A DNA stretch of 64,000 nt, taken from NCBI RefSeq assembly GCF_002778275.1, contig NZ_NESG01000007.1:62001-126000 (forward strand), written 5' to 3'. Under the pieces are notes generated by a model, which saw only the letters and a program-made list of their open reading frames with translations, made no database searches and was not told the origin of the DNA. Both the position numbers and the translations under genes were made by a program. This document shows positions 20,216 to 30,201 of the stretch, in pieces; within the stretch, counting starts at the first letter, position 1, and each line of letters begins with the position of its first letter. Origin of the DNA: Limnohabitans sp. G3-2. Its GTDB lineage: Bacteria; Pseudomonadota; Gammaproteobacteria; Burkholderiales; Burkholderiaceae_C.

Positions 20216-21019
20216 TCAGCTCAGGGCGTTTCGGTAGTGATGGTTTTCTGTGCTGTAAAAGCCTCGGCGCAGCTCCATGGGCGTGTCTTTGTAGGTGTAA
20301 GCCACGCGCTCAACGCTGAGCAAAGGGGTGCTGGGGCTGACTTTCAGCAGCTGGCTTTGGGTCGCATCGGGCAAAACGGCACGGATTTTTTCATCCGCAC
20401 GGACCATGCGTACCCCGAACTCGGTTTCAAACAGGGCATACATGGGGCCATGGTAATCGGCCAGTCGCTCGGCGGTCAGGCCTTTGAAGGGGGCTGCAGG
20501 CAACCACAAGTCTTCCAAAATCGTGGGCGTGTTGCCAAAAGACAGCACGCGCCGCACTTGGAGCACGGCGTCACCGGTGCGAAGCGCCAAGGCTCTGGCG
20601 ATGTCGGCGTTGGCCCGGGAGCGTTTGCAGTCCACAATGTCCCGCTGCGCAGGCCCCTCTGAGTCCAAGTCACCGCGGTCGGGCATCAGTTTCAAAAAGC
20701 GGTACTGCACGTGGTCTTCCGCATGCGTGGCCACAAAGGTGCCTTTGCCTTGCCTGCGCACCAGCAAGTGGTCGCTGGCCAATTCATCAATCGCTTTCCT
20801 CACGGTCCCTTGGCTGACCCGATAACGGGCGGCCAGCTCCATCTCGCTGGGGATGGACTCAGCGGGCTTCCATTCGCCCGATTGCAGGCTTTGCAAAATC
20901 AGCCCTTTGATCTGCTGATACAGCGGACTGAACGCAGGCGTTGGCACGCCAGCAGAGACGGCTGCTGCGCTGGAGTCGGCCATGGGGGAGTTGTTGTTCA
21001 TGGGTGGGAAATGACGCAT
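20216..21019 (-). CDS. GntR-family (HutC/UTRA type) transcriptional regulator of the TCA block
   Basis: 267 residues. An N-terminal winged helix-turn-helix (SPLYQQIKGLILQSLQSGEW to VSQGTVRKAIDELASD to RRQGKGTFVATH, about 32-100) is followed by a UTRA ligand-binding domain (about 115-260) ending LRRGFYSTENHHYRN. It lies between sdhC and the divergent mdh and probably controls one or both. Its own promoter overlaps the palindrome TCTTATATAAGA, which implies autorepression. Start uncertain: ATG 21019 or ATG 21001, neither with a Shine-Dalgarno. The effector is unknown; a TCA intermediate is a reasonable guess. Confidence 0.9.
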   Translation of the reverse strand: MRHFPPMNNNSPMADSSAAAVSAGVPTPAFSPLYQQIKGLILQSLQSGEWKPAESIPSEMELAARYRVSQGTVRKAIDELASDHLLVRRQGKGTFVATHAEDHVQYRFLKLMPDRGDLDSEGPAQRDIVDCKRSRANADIARALALRTGDAVLQVRRVLSFGNTPTILEDLWLPAAPFKGLTAERLADYHGPMYALFETEFGVRMVRADEKIRAVLPDATQSQLLKVSPSTPLLSVERVAYTYKDTPMELRRGFYSTENHHYRNALS

Positions 21020-21044
21020 GGGTCAGTGTGGCGTCAGGTGTCGC

Positions 21045-21072
21045 ATCATATCTTATATAAGACATAAGACAA
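21045..21072 (-). promoter_or_regulatory. gntR promoter with embedded 12-bp palindromic operator
   Basis: Minus-strand -35 TTGTCT (21067-21072) and -10 TATGAT (21045-21050), 16-base spacer. The spacer starts with the perfect palindrome TCTTATATAAGA (21051-21062), directly abutting the -10 box. A protein bound there would block the regulator's own promoter. The same palindrome abuts a -10 box at 38468-38485. Confidence 0.65.
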
Positions 21073-21073
21073 A

Positions 21074-21103
21074 TTGACCCCTGAGGGTTTTCGCGGGTAC
21101 ACT
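21074..21103 (+). promoter_or_regulatory. mdh promoter
   Basis: -35 TTGACC (21074-21079) and -10 TACACT (21098-21103), 18-base spacer, pointing at mdh. The palindrome at 21051-21062 ends 11 bases upstream of the -35, a place suited to an activator or to looping rather than direct blocking. Confidence 0.55.
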
Positions 21104-21235
21104 CAGAAGCTGTTTGCGCATGTTTTCCGCTGAATTTTTGAGCGGCAAGCGTGGGTCCGCACCGCCGGACAGGCCTGGCAACGCTTTGTGTTGTGGACTG
21201 CAACCCCTCTTTTCAACCTTCTGGAGTTATCCACC

Positions 21236-22222
21236 ATGAGCAAAAAGCCCGTCCGAGTTGCCGTTACCGGCGCAGCAGGTCAAATTGGTTACGCATTGTT
21301 GTTCCGCATCGCCTCTGGCGAAATGCTGGGCAAAGACCAGCCCGTCATCTTGCAATTGCTGGAAGTACCTGTCGAAGGCCCACAAAAAGCGCTCAAGGGC
21401 GTGATGATGGAATTGGAAGACTGCGCATTCCCATTGCTGGTGGGTATGGAAGCGCATGGCGACCCCATGACCGCCTTCAAAGATGTCGATTACGCCTTGT
21501 TGGTCGGTTCGCGTCCACGCGGCCCTGGCATGGAGCGCGCTGAATTGCTGGCCATCAACGGTGCCATCTTCACCGCCCAGGGCAAGGCCTTGAACGCGGT
21601 GGCTTCGCGCGACGTGAAAGTGCTGGTTGTCGGCAACCCCGCCAACACCAACGCCTACATCGCCATGAAGGCAGCGCCGGACCTCAAACCCGGCAACTTC
21701 ACCGCCATGCTGCGCCTGGACCACAACCGCGCAGCTTCCCAGATCGCTGCCAAAACCGGCAAAGCTGTGGCCGACATCGAAAAACTGTGCGTGTGGGGCA
21801 ACCACTCGCCCACCATGTACGCCGACTACCGTTTCGCCACCATCCAGGGCGAGTCTGTCAAGGCCATGATCAACGACCAGGAATGGAACGCCAACGTGTT
21901 CTTGCCCACCGTGGGCAAGCGCGGCGCGGCCATCATCGAAGCGCGTGGCCTGTCCTCGGCCGCTTCGGCTGCCAATGCCGCCATCGACCACATGCGCGAC
22001 TGGGCCTTGGGCACCAACGGCAAGTGGGTCACCATGGGCATCCCATCGCAAGGCTGGTACGGCATCCCCAAAGATGTCATGTTTGGCTTCCCTGTTACCT
22101 GCGAAAACGGCGAGTACAAGGTCGTTGAAGGTCTGGAAATCGATGCCTTCAGCCAAGGCTGCATCGACAAGACCCTCAAAGAGTTGACCGACGAGCAAGC
22201 TGGCGTGGCCCACCTGATCTGA
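21236..22222 (+). CDS. mdh: Malate dehydrogenase
   Basis: 328 residues. NAD-dependent oxidation of malate to oxaloacetate. Of the cytosolic-MDH-like type common in betaproteobacteria: nucleotide site [20 protein letters not shown], substrate arginines in [15 protein letters not shown], the catalytic pair in RLDHNRAA (Asp) and [12 protein letters not shown] (His). The ATG at 21236 has CTGGAG upstream. It starts the plus-strand run mdh, lyase, unknown, acnB, transcribed away from the GntR regulator. Confidence 0.97.
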   Translation: MSKKPVRVAVTGAAGQIGYALLFRIASGEMLGKDQPVILQLLEVPVEGPQKALKGVMMELEDCAFPLLVGMEAHGDPMTAFKDVDYALLVGSRPRGPGMERAELLAINGAIFTAQGKALNAVASRDVKVLVVGNPANTNAYIAMKAAPDLKPGNFTAMLRLDHNRAASQIAAKTGKAVADIEKLCVWGNHSPTMYADYRFATIQGESVKAMINDQEWNANVFLPTVGKRGAAIIEARGLSSAASAANAAIDHMRDWALGTNGKWVTMGIPSQGWYGIPKDVMFGFPVTCENGEYKVVEGLEIDAFSQGCIDKTLKELTDEQAGVAHLI

Positions 22223-22241
22223 TTCAGGCTGAGAAGTCCAA

Positions 22242-23249
22242 GTGAGCCATCCTCGCGACGTCCTGTTGGGAGCACAAGCCGGGCGCTTTCAGCTGCCGGT
22301 TTGTGACCATTACAGCGGTGTCGAGGCGAGGATGCGCAAAAGCTTGCAGCTGCAAGCTGAAATGACGCAGGAGTTTGGAGCCTGCGTCTTTGATGTGACC
22401 CTCGATTGCGAAGATGGCGCTCCCGTGGGTGGCGAGGCGGAGCACGCCGCCCGGGTCACCGAGCTGGCGCTGGGCGCGGCACCCGCTGCCCATGTGGCCG
22501 TGCGTGTGCACCCCGTGGATCACCCCAGTTTCCAGGCCGACATGGCCACCATTGCGGGCCAGGCCGCCCAACGCTTGACGCACATCATGGTGCCCAAGGT
22601 CGAGTCGGTGGCCGATGTGCAGTTGGCCGAGCAGGCCTTGGTTCAGGCGGGTGCGCCCAGTTTGCCTTTGCATGTGCTGATCGAGTCGCCCGCTGCCGTG
22701 CACCGCGCCTTTGACATCGCTGCCCACCCGCGTGTGCAGTCGATCAGCTTTGGCCTGATGGATTTTGTGTCGGCCCATGGCGGCGCGATCCCCGCCGACG
22801 GCATGGGCGTTGAGGGGCAGTTCACCCACCCGCTGGTGCTGCGCGCCAAGCTCGACATTGCCAGTGCCTGCCACGCCCATGGCAAGGTGCCCTCGCACTG
22901 CGTGGTCACCGAGTTCAAGAACACCGATGCCATCCGCATGGCGGCCCAAAAAGCCGCACGCGAGCTGGGTTACACCCGCATGTGGAGCATCCACCCCGAT
23001 CAGATTCGACCCATTCTTGAGGCGATGGCCCCCAGTGAGGCTCAGATTGAGCAGGCCAGCGCGATCATTTTGGCTGCGCTCGCTGCGGAGTGGGCGCCCA
23101 TCAGCCACGCTGGACAGTTGCATGACAGAGCCAGTTACCGTTTCTTTTGGCAATTGATCGAGCGCGCCCACCAAACCGGTTGTCGCTTGCCGCAAGAGCT
23201 GCAGTCATTTTTTGTGGCCGTCGCCCCACCCAACAGGCTTGCACCATGA
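22242..23249 (+). CDS. HpcH/HpaI aldolase / CitE-like CoA ester lyase family protein
   Basis: 335 residues, GTG start 19 bases behind mdh. TIM-barrel lyase of the citrate lyase beta/malyl-CoA lyase superfamily. Seen: [10 protein letters not shown] with the acidic metal-site segment near residue 55, [24 protein letters not shown], and [14 protein letters not shown]; the C-terminus has [17 protein letters not shown] as in malyl-CoA lyases. Family members cleave or form beta-hydroxyacyl-CoA esters such as malyl-CoA or citramalyl-CoA; which one applies here is not clear. Its place between mdh and acnB suggests a C4/C5 acid role. Confidence 0.85.
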   Translation: MSHPRDVLLGAQAGRFQLPVCDHYSGVEARMRKSLQLQAEMTQEFGACVFDVTLDCEDGAPVGGEAEHAARVTELALGAAPAAHVAVRVHPVDHPSFQADMATIAGQAAQRLTHIMVPKVESVADVQLAEQALVQAGAPSLPLHVLIESPAAVHRAFDIAAHPRVQSISFGLMDFVSAHGGAIPADGMGVEGQFTHPLVLRAKLDIASACHAHGKVPSHCVVTEFKNTDAIRMAAQKAARELGYTRMWSIHPDQIRPILEAMAPSEAQIEQASAIILAALAAEWAPISHAGQLHDRASYRFFWQLIERAHQTGCRLPQELQSFFVAVAPPNRLAP

Positions 23250-23827
23250 TGAAGCGTTTGCATTCAATGGCTCTGGGCACGCGCCAGCACCTGCGCTTTC
23301 AAGCGCTTTGTGCCGCGATTTTGTGGTGCATGGGGTCTGGTTCGACCTGGGCCCAAGCGAGCGCCGAAACCACGGCGAGCACGGCGTCCAAGAACAAGCC
23401 TGCACAAGTGAAGAACGCCAAGGCCCAGGCCAAAAAAAAACCTGCCCCGGCGGAGCCCGAGACCTTGATGGGCCCCGATGAGCTGGCCATTGCAGAACGC
23501 GTGCACAAAGGCCAGTTGCCTTGTGAGCTGGGCACCACGGTGCGCTTGGAGGCCGATGTGTCGCAACCTGGCTATTTCTATTTGCATGGCAAAGGCTTCC
23601 GATACCGCATGCACCCTGTCGCCACCACCACGGGGGCGATCCGCCTGGAAGACCGCAAAGCGGGTGCTGTTTGGTTGCAATTGGCCAACAAATCGATGTT
23701 GATGGACCAGAAAAAAGGCCGCCGTCTGGCCGATGAATGTGCCAATGCCGAACAAATGGCCTACGCCGCCGATATGAAATCCAACCCTCCGCCCAGCCTG
23801 ATCGACACGACAGGCATGGGGCGATAA
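23246..23827 (+). CDS. Secreted protein of unknown function
   Basis: 193 residues. The ATG at 23246 overlaps the lyase stop as ATGA (a second ATG follows at 23249). A signal peptide to about residue 36 (FQALCAAILWCMGSGSTWAQA) is followed by a Lys/Ala/Pro-rich linker (NAKAQAKKKPAPAEPE). The C-terminal domain has a conserved-looking Cys pair (LPCELGTTVRLEA and GRRLADECANAEQM) and a stretch AGAVWLQLANKSMLMDQKKG. The Cys spacing and late MLMDQ...C faintly recall MliC-type lysozyme inhibitors, but I would not assign that. Periplasmic, function unknown; co-transcribed with TCA genes. Confidence 0.75.
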   Translation: MMKRLHSMALGTRQHLRFQALCAAILWCMGSGSTWAQASAETTASTASKNKPAQVKNAKAQAKKKPAPAEPETLMGPDELAIAERVHKGQLPCELGTTVRLEADVSQPGYFYLHGKGFRYRMHPVATTTGAIRLEDRKAGAVWLQLANKSMLMDQKKGRRLADECANAEQMAYAADMKSNPPPSLIDTTGMGR

Positions 23828-23860
23828 ATCTTGAAACCTTGACTGACAGGAGAAAAAACC

Positions 23861-26452
23861 ATGTTGAAAGCCTACCGTGAACATGCAGCAGAACGCGCTG
23901 CGCTGGGCATTCCGCCATTGCCGCTGGATGCCAAACAAGTGGCCGATCTGATCGAGTTGATCAAGAACCCACCCGCTGGCGAAGACGCCTTTTTGATGGA
24001 CCTGCTCACGCACCGCGTGCCACCGGGTGTGGACGATGCCGCCAAAGTCAAAGCCTCTTTCTTGGCCGCGGTGGCCCACGGTGACTTGAGCGTCGCCTTG
24101 GTCTCCAAAGCCAAAGCCACCGAATTGCTCGGCACCATGGTGGGCGGTTACAACGTGCACCCCCTGATCGAGTTGCTCGACAGCGCGGAAGTCGCCGCCG
24201 TGGCCGCTGAGGCCCTGAAGAAAACACTGTTGATGTTTGACTTCTTCAACGACGTCGCCGAAAAAGCCAAGGCCGGCAACGCCAAAGCCAAAGAGGTCAT
24301 GCAAAGCTGGGCCGAAGCCGAGTGGTTCACCACCCGCCCCGCAGTCGAGAAAAAAATCACCGTCACCGTGTTCAAGGTGCCCGGTGAGACCAACACCGAT
24401 GACCTGTCGCCCGCGCCCGACGCCTGGAGCCGCCCCGACATCCCCTTGCACTACCTGGCCATGCTCAAGAACACCCGCACCGGCGCAGCGTTCACGCCCG
24501 AAGAAGACGGCAAGCGCGGCCCCATGCAGTTCATCGACGACCTGAAGAAAAAAGGCCATTTAGTGGCCTACGTGGGCGACGTGGTCGGCACCGGCTCCAG
24601 CCGCAAGTCGGCCACCAACAGCGTGATCTGGGCCACCGGCCAAGACATCCCGTTTGTGCCCAACAAGCGTTTTGGTGGCGTGACCTTGGGTGGCAAGATC
24701 GCCCCCATCTTCTTCAACACCCAAGAAGACTCGGGTGCCTTGCCGATCGAAGTGGACGTGTCCAAGCTGGAGATGGGCGACGTCATCGATATCCTGCCCT
24801 ACGACGGCAAGATCATGAAGAACGGCGCCACCCTCACCGAGTTCAAACTCAAGAGCGACGTGCTGTTTGACGAAGTGCGCGCTGGTGGCCGTATCAACCT
24901 GATCATCGGTCGCAGCTTGACCGCCAAGGCCCGCGAGTTCTTGGGCCTGCCCGCGTCCAGCGTGTTCCGCTTGCCCGCACCCCCTGCCGCCACCAAAGCC
25001 GGCTTCACACTGGCCCAGAAAATGGTGGGTCGTGCGGTCGGTTTGCCAGAAGGCCAAGGCGTGCGCCCCGGCACGTATTGCGAACCCAAGATGACCACCG
25101 TGGGTTCACAAGACACCACCGGCCCCATGACCCGCGACGAGTTGAAGGACTTGGCTTGCTTGGGCTTCTCGGCTGACATGGTCATGCAGTCCTTCTGCCA
25201 CACAGCGGCGTACCCCAAGTCGGTTGACGTGAAAACACACCGTGAGCTGCCTGCGTTCATCAGCAACCGCGGTGGCGTGGCCCTGCGCCCCGGTGACGGC
25301 GTGATCCACAGCTGGCTCAACCGTTTGTTGTTGCCCGACACCGTCGGTACCGGTGGCGACTCGCACACCCGTTTCCCCATCGGCATTTCCTTCCCCGCCG
25401 GCTCCGGTCTGGTGGCTTTTGGCGCCGCCACCGGCGTGATGCCCCTGGACATGCCCGAGTCCGTGTTGGTTCGCTTCAAAGGCGAAATGCAGCCCGGCGT
25501 GACCCTGCGCGACTTGGTGCACGCCATTCCGCTGTACGCCATCAAGAAGGGCCTGCTGACCGTGGCCAAGTCCGGCAAGATCAATGAATTCTCTGGACGC
25601 ATTTTGGAAATCGAAGGCCTGCCCAACCTGAAGGTCGAGCAAGCATTTGAATTGTCCGATGCGTCCGCCGAGCGCTCGGCGGCGGGTTGCACGATCAAGC
25701 TCAACAAAGAGCCGGTCGAGGAATACCTGAAGTCCAACATCGTGCTCATGAAGAACATGATCGCCGACGGTTACGCCGACGCCCGCACGCTGGCTCGCCG
25801 CATCGAGAAAGTCGAAGCTTGGTTGGCCAAGCCCGAGCTGCTCGAAGCCGACAAGGACGCCGAATACGCGCACGTCATCGAAATCGACATGAACGAGATC
25901 AAAGAGCCGATCCTGTGCTGCCCCAACGACCCGGACGACGCCAAGTTCTTGTCCGACGTCGCCGGCACCAAGATCGACGAAGCGTTCATCGGTTCGTGCA
26001 TGACCAACATCGGTCACTTCCGCGCCGCGGCCAAGCTGCTCGGCGGCAGCCGCGACATCCCCGTCAAGCTGTGGGTGGCCCCACCGACCAAGATGGACGA
26101 GAGCGAGCTGATCAAAGAAGGCCACTACGCCAACTTCGGCGCCGCCGGTGCCCGCACCGAAATGCCAGGCTGCTCGCTGTGCATGGGCAACCAAGCCCAG
26201 GTGCGCGAAGGCGCCACGGTGGTGTCCACCAGCACTCGCAACTTCCCCAACCGATTGGGCAAAAACACCAACGTGTTTTTGGCCAGTGCCGAATTGGCCG
26301 CGATTGCGTCCAAGCTGGGTCACATCCCCACCGTGGCCGAATACCACGAAGCCATGGGCATCGTGAACAAAGACGGCGCGGCGATCTACAAGTACCTGAA
26401 CTTCAACCAGATCGACGAGTACGTTGAGAACGCCAAAGGCGTGACCGCCTGA
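23861..26452 (+). CDS. acnB: Aconitate hydratase B
   Basis: 863 residues, matching AcnB length. Isomerises citrate to isocitrate and in many bacteria also hydrates 2-methylaconitate or binds mRNA. AcnB domain order is clear: N-terminal HEAT-like helices ([19 protein letters not shown]), swivel domain with [19 protein letters not shown], then the cluster domains with [34 protein letters not shown] and [12 protein letters not shown] holding the 4Fe-4S cysteines. A strong AGGAG lies 8 bases before the ATG. A good terminator follows. Confidence 0.98.
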   Translation: MLKAYREHAAERAALGIPPLPLDAKQVADLIELIKNPPAGEDAFLMDLLTHRVPPGVDDAAKVKASFLAAVAHGDLSVALVSKAKATELLGTMVGGYNVHPLIELLDSAEVAAVAAEALKKTLLMFDFFNDVAEKAKAGNAKAKEVMQSWAEAEWFTTRPAVEKKITVTVFKVPGETNTDDLSPAPDAWSRPDIPLHYLAMLKNTRTGAAFTPEEDGKRGPMQFIDDLKKKGHLVAYVGDVVGTGSSRKSATNSVIWATGQDIPFVPNKRFGGVTLGGKIAPIFFNTQEDSGALPIEVDVSKLEMGDVIDILPYDGKIMKNGATLTEFKLKSDVLFDEVRAGGRINLIIGRSLTAKAREFLGLPASSVFRLPAPPAATKAGFTLAQKMVGRAVGLPEGQGVRPGTYCEPKMTTVGSQDTTGPMTRDELKDLACLGFSADMVMQSFCHTAAYPKSVDVKTHRELPAFISNRGGVALRPGDGVIHSWLNRLLLPDTVGTGGDSHTRFPIGISFPAGSGLVAFGAATGVMPLDMPESVLVRFKGEMQPGVTLRDLVHAIPLYAIKKGLLTVAKSGKINEFSGRILEIEGLPNLKVEQAFELSDASAERSAAGCTIKLNKEPVEEYLKSNIVLMKNMIADGYADARTLARRIEKVEAWLAKPELLEADKDAEYAHVIEIDMNEIKEPILCCPNDPDDAKFLSDVAGTKIDEAFIGSCMTNIGHFRAAAKLLGGSRDIPVKLWVAPPTKMDESELIKEGHYANFGAAGARTEMPGCSLCMGNQAQVREGATVVSTSTRNFPNRLGKNTNVFLASAELAAIASKLGHIPTVAEYHEAMGIVNKDGAAIYKYLNFNQIDEYVENAKGVTA

Positions 26453-26472
26453 TTCTCCTCGCGTGGAGAGTG

Positions 26473-26505
26473 AGCCCTGTCAGCGAAAGCTGGCGGGGCT
26501 TTTTT
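26473..26505 (+). terminator. Rho-independent terminator of acnB
   Basis: Stem AGCCCTGTCAGC / GCTGGCGGGGCT (12 pairs, two G-U) with a GAAA tetraloop, followed by T6. It begins 20 bases behind the acnB stop. Confidence 0.9.
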
Positions 26506-26618
26506 GCGCCCCATCGTGTGCGGCAATACCCCTGTGTTGACCGTGGGCAATGTGGGCCCAGGGCAAGAAAAAAGGCGGCCCGCGTATTCTGAGAATTCAT
26601 TTTTCAGGAGACACCGTG

Positions 26619-27581
26619 ATGTTCAACCGCCGTCATTTTTTGGGTACAGGCATTGCCGGTGCCGCTGCGCTGACCTTTTCTTCCGTCTGGTCGCAAAATA
26701 CCCCGCAGTTCGGCGCGCCTGAATTGCCCTCGGTGGGATTTAAGCGGATGAAGTTGGGCACCATGGAAATCATTGCCCTGAACGATGGGGCTTTGCGTCG
26801 CCCACTGGGGCAAGAATTTGTGCCCGCTGTGCCGCTCGACCAAGTCAAGGCGCTTTTGGCCACACAAAACCTGCCCACCGATTACATCGATATTCCCTTC
26901 ACCCCGTTCCTGCTGATCAACGGCAACCAGCGCTATTTGTTTGACACCGGTTTTGCCGACAACGGCCCCCCCACCACGGGCAAGCTGCTGGGCAATTTGG
27001 CCGCTGCGGGTTTCAAGCCGGAGGACATCAACAACGTGGTGCTGAGCCATTTTCATGGCGACCACATCAACGGCTTGCGCTTCAAAAACGGCAACCTGGT
27101 CTACCCGAACGCCCGCGTGCATGTGCCCGCCCCCGAGCACGCCTTCTGGACAGATGAAGCCCGTATCGCGGCAGCACCAGCGCCCATGCAAGGTGCTTTT
27201 GGGGCTGTCAAACGTGCCTTGACTGGCTTGACCGCAGACCAATTGGTCAAGTTCGAACCGGGCGCCCAAGTGGCCCCAGGCATCCAGTCGGTCGCCGCTT
27301 TTGGCCACACCCCGGGCCACACTTTGTTCACGGTGCGCTCTGAGGGCCAGTCCTTTGCCTACGTGGCCGACATCACCAACGTGCCATCCCTGTTTGCCCG
27401 CAACCCCGACTGGGCGGTGCTCTTTGACATGAACCCGGAGATGGCCCGCCAAAGCCGCCGCAAAATCTTTGACATGCTGGTCAAGGAAAAAATGGTGGCC
27501 GGTGGTTTCCACTTTCCCTTCCCGGCTTTTGGCGCCATCACGCCCTCGGGCAATGGGTACCAGTTTGTGCCGATGGCCTGA
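26619..27581 (+). CDS. Metallo-beta-lactamase-fold hydrolase, Tat-exported, methyl parathion hydrolase-like
   Basis: 320 residues. N-terminus FNRRHFLGTGIAGAAALTF is a twin-arginine signal. The metal site is LSHFHGDHINGL (HxHxDH), with later metal residues in GHTPGHTLF and YVADITN. Sequence layout, including LGTMEIIALNDGAL, LLINGNQRYLFDTG, and the end HFPFPAFGAI...GYQFVPM, resembles the organophosphate/methyl parathion hydrolase branch of the MBL superfamily; related enzymes are often lactonases or esterases. Periplasmic. CAGGAG lies 8 bases before the ATG. It has its own terminator and no obvious operon partner. Confidence 0.85.
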   Translation: MFNRRHFLGTGIAGAAALTFSSVWSQNTPQFGAPELPSVGFKRMKLGTMEIIALNDGALRRPLGQEFVPAVPLDQVKALLATQNLPTDYIDIPFTPFLLINGNQRYLFDTGFADNGPPTTGKLLGNLAAAGFKPEDINNVVLSHFHGDHINGLRFKNGNLVYPNARVHVPAPEHAFWTDEARIAAAPAPMQGAFGAVKRALTGLTADQLVKFEPGAQVAPGIQSVAAFGHTPGHTLFTVRSEGQSFAYVADITNVPSLFARNPDWAVLFDMNPEMARQSRRKIFDMLVKEKMVAGGFHFPFPAFGAITPSGNGYQFVPMA

Positions 27582-27606
27582 TCCGCCACACCCGAAGTAG
27601 TTCTTC

Positions 27607-27636
27607 AGCCCGCGCACAACAGCGCGGGCTTTTTTG
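27607..27636 (+). terminator. Rho-independent terminator behind the metallo-hydrolase
   Basis: Perfect 9-base stem AGCCCGCGC / GCGCGGGCT with ACAACA loop, then T6. Confidence 0.9.
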
Positions 27637-27745
27637 TGTCCGTTTTGGACAGTGGCGTCCCGGCTGCTTGGCTACGATGTGCACTTTGTTCAGCGTCAAG
27701 TCCCCAAAAGGGCTTCGCATTCCCAGTTTTTCCGGAGTCACCAGC

Positions 27746-28741
27746 ATGAAAACCACCACCTTGGGCAAAAGCCCCCTGAAAGTCTCGCGCCTGTGCCTGG
27801 GCACCATGATGTTTGGCGACCAGACGCCGCTGGAAGAGGCGCGCGCCATCGTGGCCGATGCACAAGACAAGGGTTGCAACTTCATCGACACCGCCGATGT
27901 GTACACGCTGGGGAAATCCGAAGAGATCGTGGGTCAGGTGCTCCAGGGGCAGCGCCACCGCTGGGTACTGGCCAGCAAGGTGGGCAACGCCATGTCGGAT
28001 CTGCCCAACCACCAGGCTTATTCGCGCAGCTGGATGCTGCGGGCCTGCGAAGACAGTCTGCGCCGACTGGCCACCGACCACTTGGACATTTACTACCTGC
28101 ACCGCGACTACAACGGCATGAACCTCGAAGAGCCCTTGCGGGCCATCGAAGCCTTGTTGCGCGACGGCAAGATCCGCTACTGGGGTGTGTCCAATTTCCG
28201 GGGCTGGCGCATTGCCGAGATGGTCAACATGGCCCGCCAGATGAACATGCCAGCTCCTGTGGTGTGCCAGCCTTATTACAACCTGCTCAACCGCTTGCCC
28301 GAGGTGGAAATTTTGGAGGCCTGCGGGCATCACGGCCTGGGCGTGGTGCCCTACAGCCCGATTGCACGTGGCGTGCTCACTGGCAAATACGCACCCGGCC
28401 AAGCCCCTTCGGAGGGCAGTCGTGCTGCGCGGGGTGACAAGCGCATTCTGGAGACCGAGTTCCGCGAAGAGTCGCTGCAGATTGCGCAAACCCTGCGCCA
28501 GCACTGCGAGGCCAAAGGCGTGTCGCTGGCGCACTTTGCCACCGCCTGGGTGCTGGCCAATCGCCATGTGAGCGCTGTGATTGCCGGGCCGCGCACGCTG
28601 GCGCAGTGGCAAGACTACGCAGGCGCATTGGAGGTGGACATCACCGCCGAAGACGAAGCCCTGGTCAACAGCCTGGTGGCACCCGGGCACCCGTCCACAC
28701 CAGGCTACAACGACCCGTCTTATCCCTTGAACGGGCGCTGA
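27746..28741 (+). CDS. Aldo/keto reductase
   Basis: 331 residues, NADPH-dependent reductase of aldehydes or ketones, YajO-like branch. The catalytic tetrad is visible: Asp and Tyr in NFIDTADVYTLGKSE, Lys in VLASKVG, His in DIYYLHRDY. The C-terminal cofactor site reads AVIAGPRTLAQWQDYAGA. The ATG at 27746 has TCCGGAG upstream. The substrate cannot be told from sequence. Monocistronic by context. Confidence 0.92.
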   Translation: MKTTTLGKSPLKVSRLCLGTMMFGDQTPLEEARAIVADAQDKGCNFIDTADVYTLGKSEEIVGQVLQGQRHRWVLASKVGNAMSDLPNHQAYSRSWMLRACEDSLRRLATDHLDIYYLHRDYNGMNLEEPLRAIEALLRDGKIRYWGVSNFRGWRIAEMVNMARQMNMPAPVVCQPYYNLLNRLPEVEILEACGHHGLGVVPYSPIARGVLTGKYAPGQAPSEGSRAARGDKRILETEFREESLQIAQTLRQHCEAKGVSLAHFATAWVLANRHVSAVIAGPRTLAQWQDYAGALEVDITAEDEALVNSLVAPGHPSTPGYNDPSYPLNGR

Positions 28742-28950
28742 CATCGGCGTGTCAGTTGGTCTTTGGCGGTCGAAGCGGGCATGGCTGGGCCAAGGGATTC
28801 ATGGACACAGGCCGTTAAATTGCTGTGCAGCCTGCAGGGCCATCAAGGCCTTGGCCATGTCAGAGACCCCGCCAGATGGTCTCGAACAAGCCCGCTCATT
28901 GAAGCGAGGTGGTGTTCTGGCCCATTTGGGGCTTCGCGCACAATGGATAC

Positions 28951-30144
28951 ATGACAAGCAATGAGCGCAAACAGGTGGTGATTGCAGGCGGCGGCATTGG
29001 CGGCCTGGCCGCTGCGCTGGCGTGTGCGCAGCGTGGCGTGCCCGTGCAGTTGATCGAACGCGCAGCGCAGCTCAGCGAGGTGGGTGCGGGCATTCAGATG
29101 GGGCCGAATGTGACGCGCATTGTGCAGGCCTGGGGGCTGGGCGAGGCGCTGGCGCAGGTGGCCGCTTTTCCGCAGCAGCTGCAAGCGCGTGACGCCCAGA
29201 CGGGGCAGGTGCTGGGCACCTTGCGTTTGGGCGAGCGGGCGCAGCTGCGCTATGGAGCGCCTTACGCCACCATCCACAGGGCCGATTTGCAGGGCTTGCT
29301 GCACCGCGCAGTCCAAAGCGCGGGGGTGAACATCCGGCTTGGCCAAACCGTGCAGGGTTGGCGCGACACCGCTGAGGGTTTGGAAGTCAGCACGGCCGAA
29401 GGTGACAGCGTGCAAGTCGAGGCCTTGATCGGGGCCGATGGCGTGTGGAGCGCGGTGCGCCAGCAACTGCTGGGCGATGCCCCAGCCCGCTTTACCGGTC
29501 ACTTGGCTTACAGGGCACTGGTGGCGCAGGCCGATTTGCCAGCGCACTTGCGCAGTGACCAAGTGACCGTGTGGATGGGGCCGCGACTGCATGTGGTGCA
29601 TTACCCCGTGCGCAGCGGCCAATGGCTCAACCTTGTGGCCATCGTGCACGGTGACAAGCCCATCCAGGATCAAGACTGGGACCAGGCAGGTCACACCCAG
29701 GCGCTGATGCAGGCCATGGGCGCGGTGGGCCGCGATTTGAGCGAGCGTTTGGCCTCGGTGCCCGCATGGCGGCAGTGGGCGCTGCACGACCGGGTGCCTG
29801 TGCGTCAGGCCAGTGAAATGGCCCAAGGCCGCGTGGCCTTGTTGGGCGACGCCGCCCATCCCATGCGGCCCTATTTGGCGCAGGGCGCGGGCATGGCCAT
29901 CGAAGATGCACAGGTCTTGGCACAGCGCTTGAGCGCTGGTGGCGCATCGGTCCCTGAGCAACTGCAAGGCTATGCTGCGCAGCGCTGGGCGCGCAATGCC
30001 CGCGTGCAAGCGCGGGCCATCCGCAACGGCCGGATCTTCCACGCCCAAGGCCCTGTCGCGCTGGGGCGCAACCTGTCGCTGCGGCTGATGGGCGAGCGGG
30101 TGATGGATGTGCCTTGGCTGTATGGCCAAGGCCCCGCTGCCTGA
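28951..30144 (+). CDS. FAD-dependent aromatic monooxygenase (salicylate / 6-hydroxynicotinate hydroxylase type)
   Basis: 397 residues. Group A flavin monooxygenase: the FAD dinucleotide motif is VVIAGGGIGGLAAALACAQ at the N-terminus, the DG motif LIGADGVWSAVR is near 160, and the second FAD motif GDAAHPMRPYLAQGAGMAIE near 290. This pattern fits 3-hydroxybenzoate 6-hydroxylase, salicylate hydroxylase and NicC. The start is ATG 28951; a CACAAT box 6 bases upstream and no Shine-Dalgarno raise the possibility of a leaderless mRNA. It converges with the molybdenum hydroxylase genes that could supply a hydroxylated heterocycle. Confidence 0.88.
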   Translation: MTSNERKQVVIAGGGIGGLAAALACAQRGVPVQLIERAAQLSEVGAGIQMGPNVTRIVQAWGLGEALAQVAAFPQQLQARDAQTGQVLGTLRLGERAQLRYGAPYATIHRADLQGLLHRAVQSAGVNIRLGQTVQGWRDTAEGLEVSTAEGDSVQVEALIGADGVWSAVRQQLLGDAPARFTGHLAYRALVAQADLPAHLRSDQVTVWMGPRLHVVHYPVRSGQWLNLVAIVHGDKPIQDQDWDQAGHTQALMQAMGAVGRDLSERLASVPAWRQWALHDRVPVRQASEMAQGRVALLGDAAHPMRPYLAQGAGMAIEDAQVLAQRLSAGGASVPEQLQGYAAQRWARNARVQARAIRNGRIFHAQGPVALGRNLSLRLMGERVMDVPWLYGQGPAA

Positions 30145-30201
30145 AGACCAAACCCCGCCACTGTTGGGCATCGGCAGCGCAGCAGGCCCGGTTTTGAGGC
30201 C

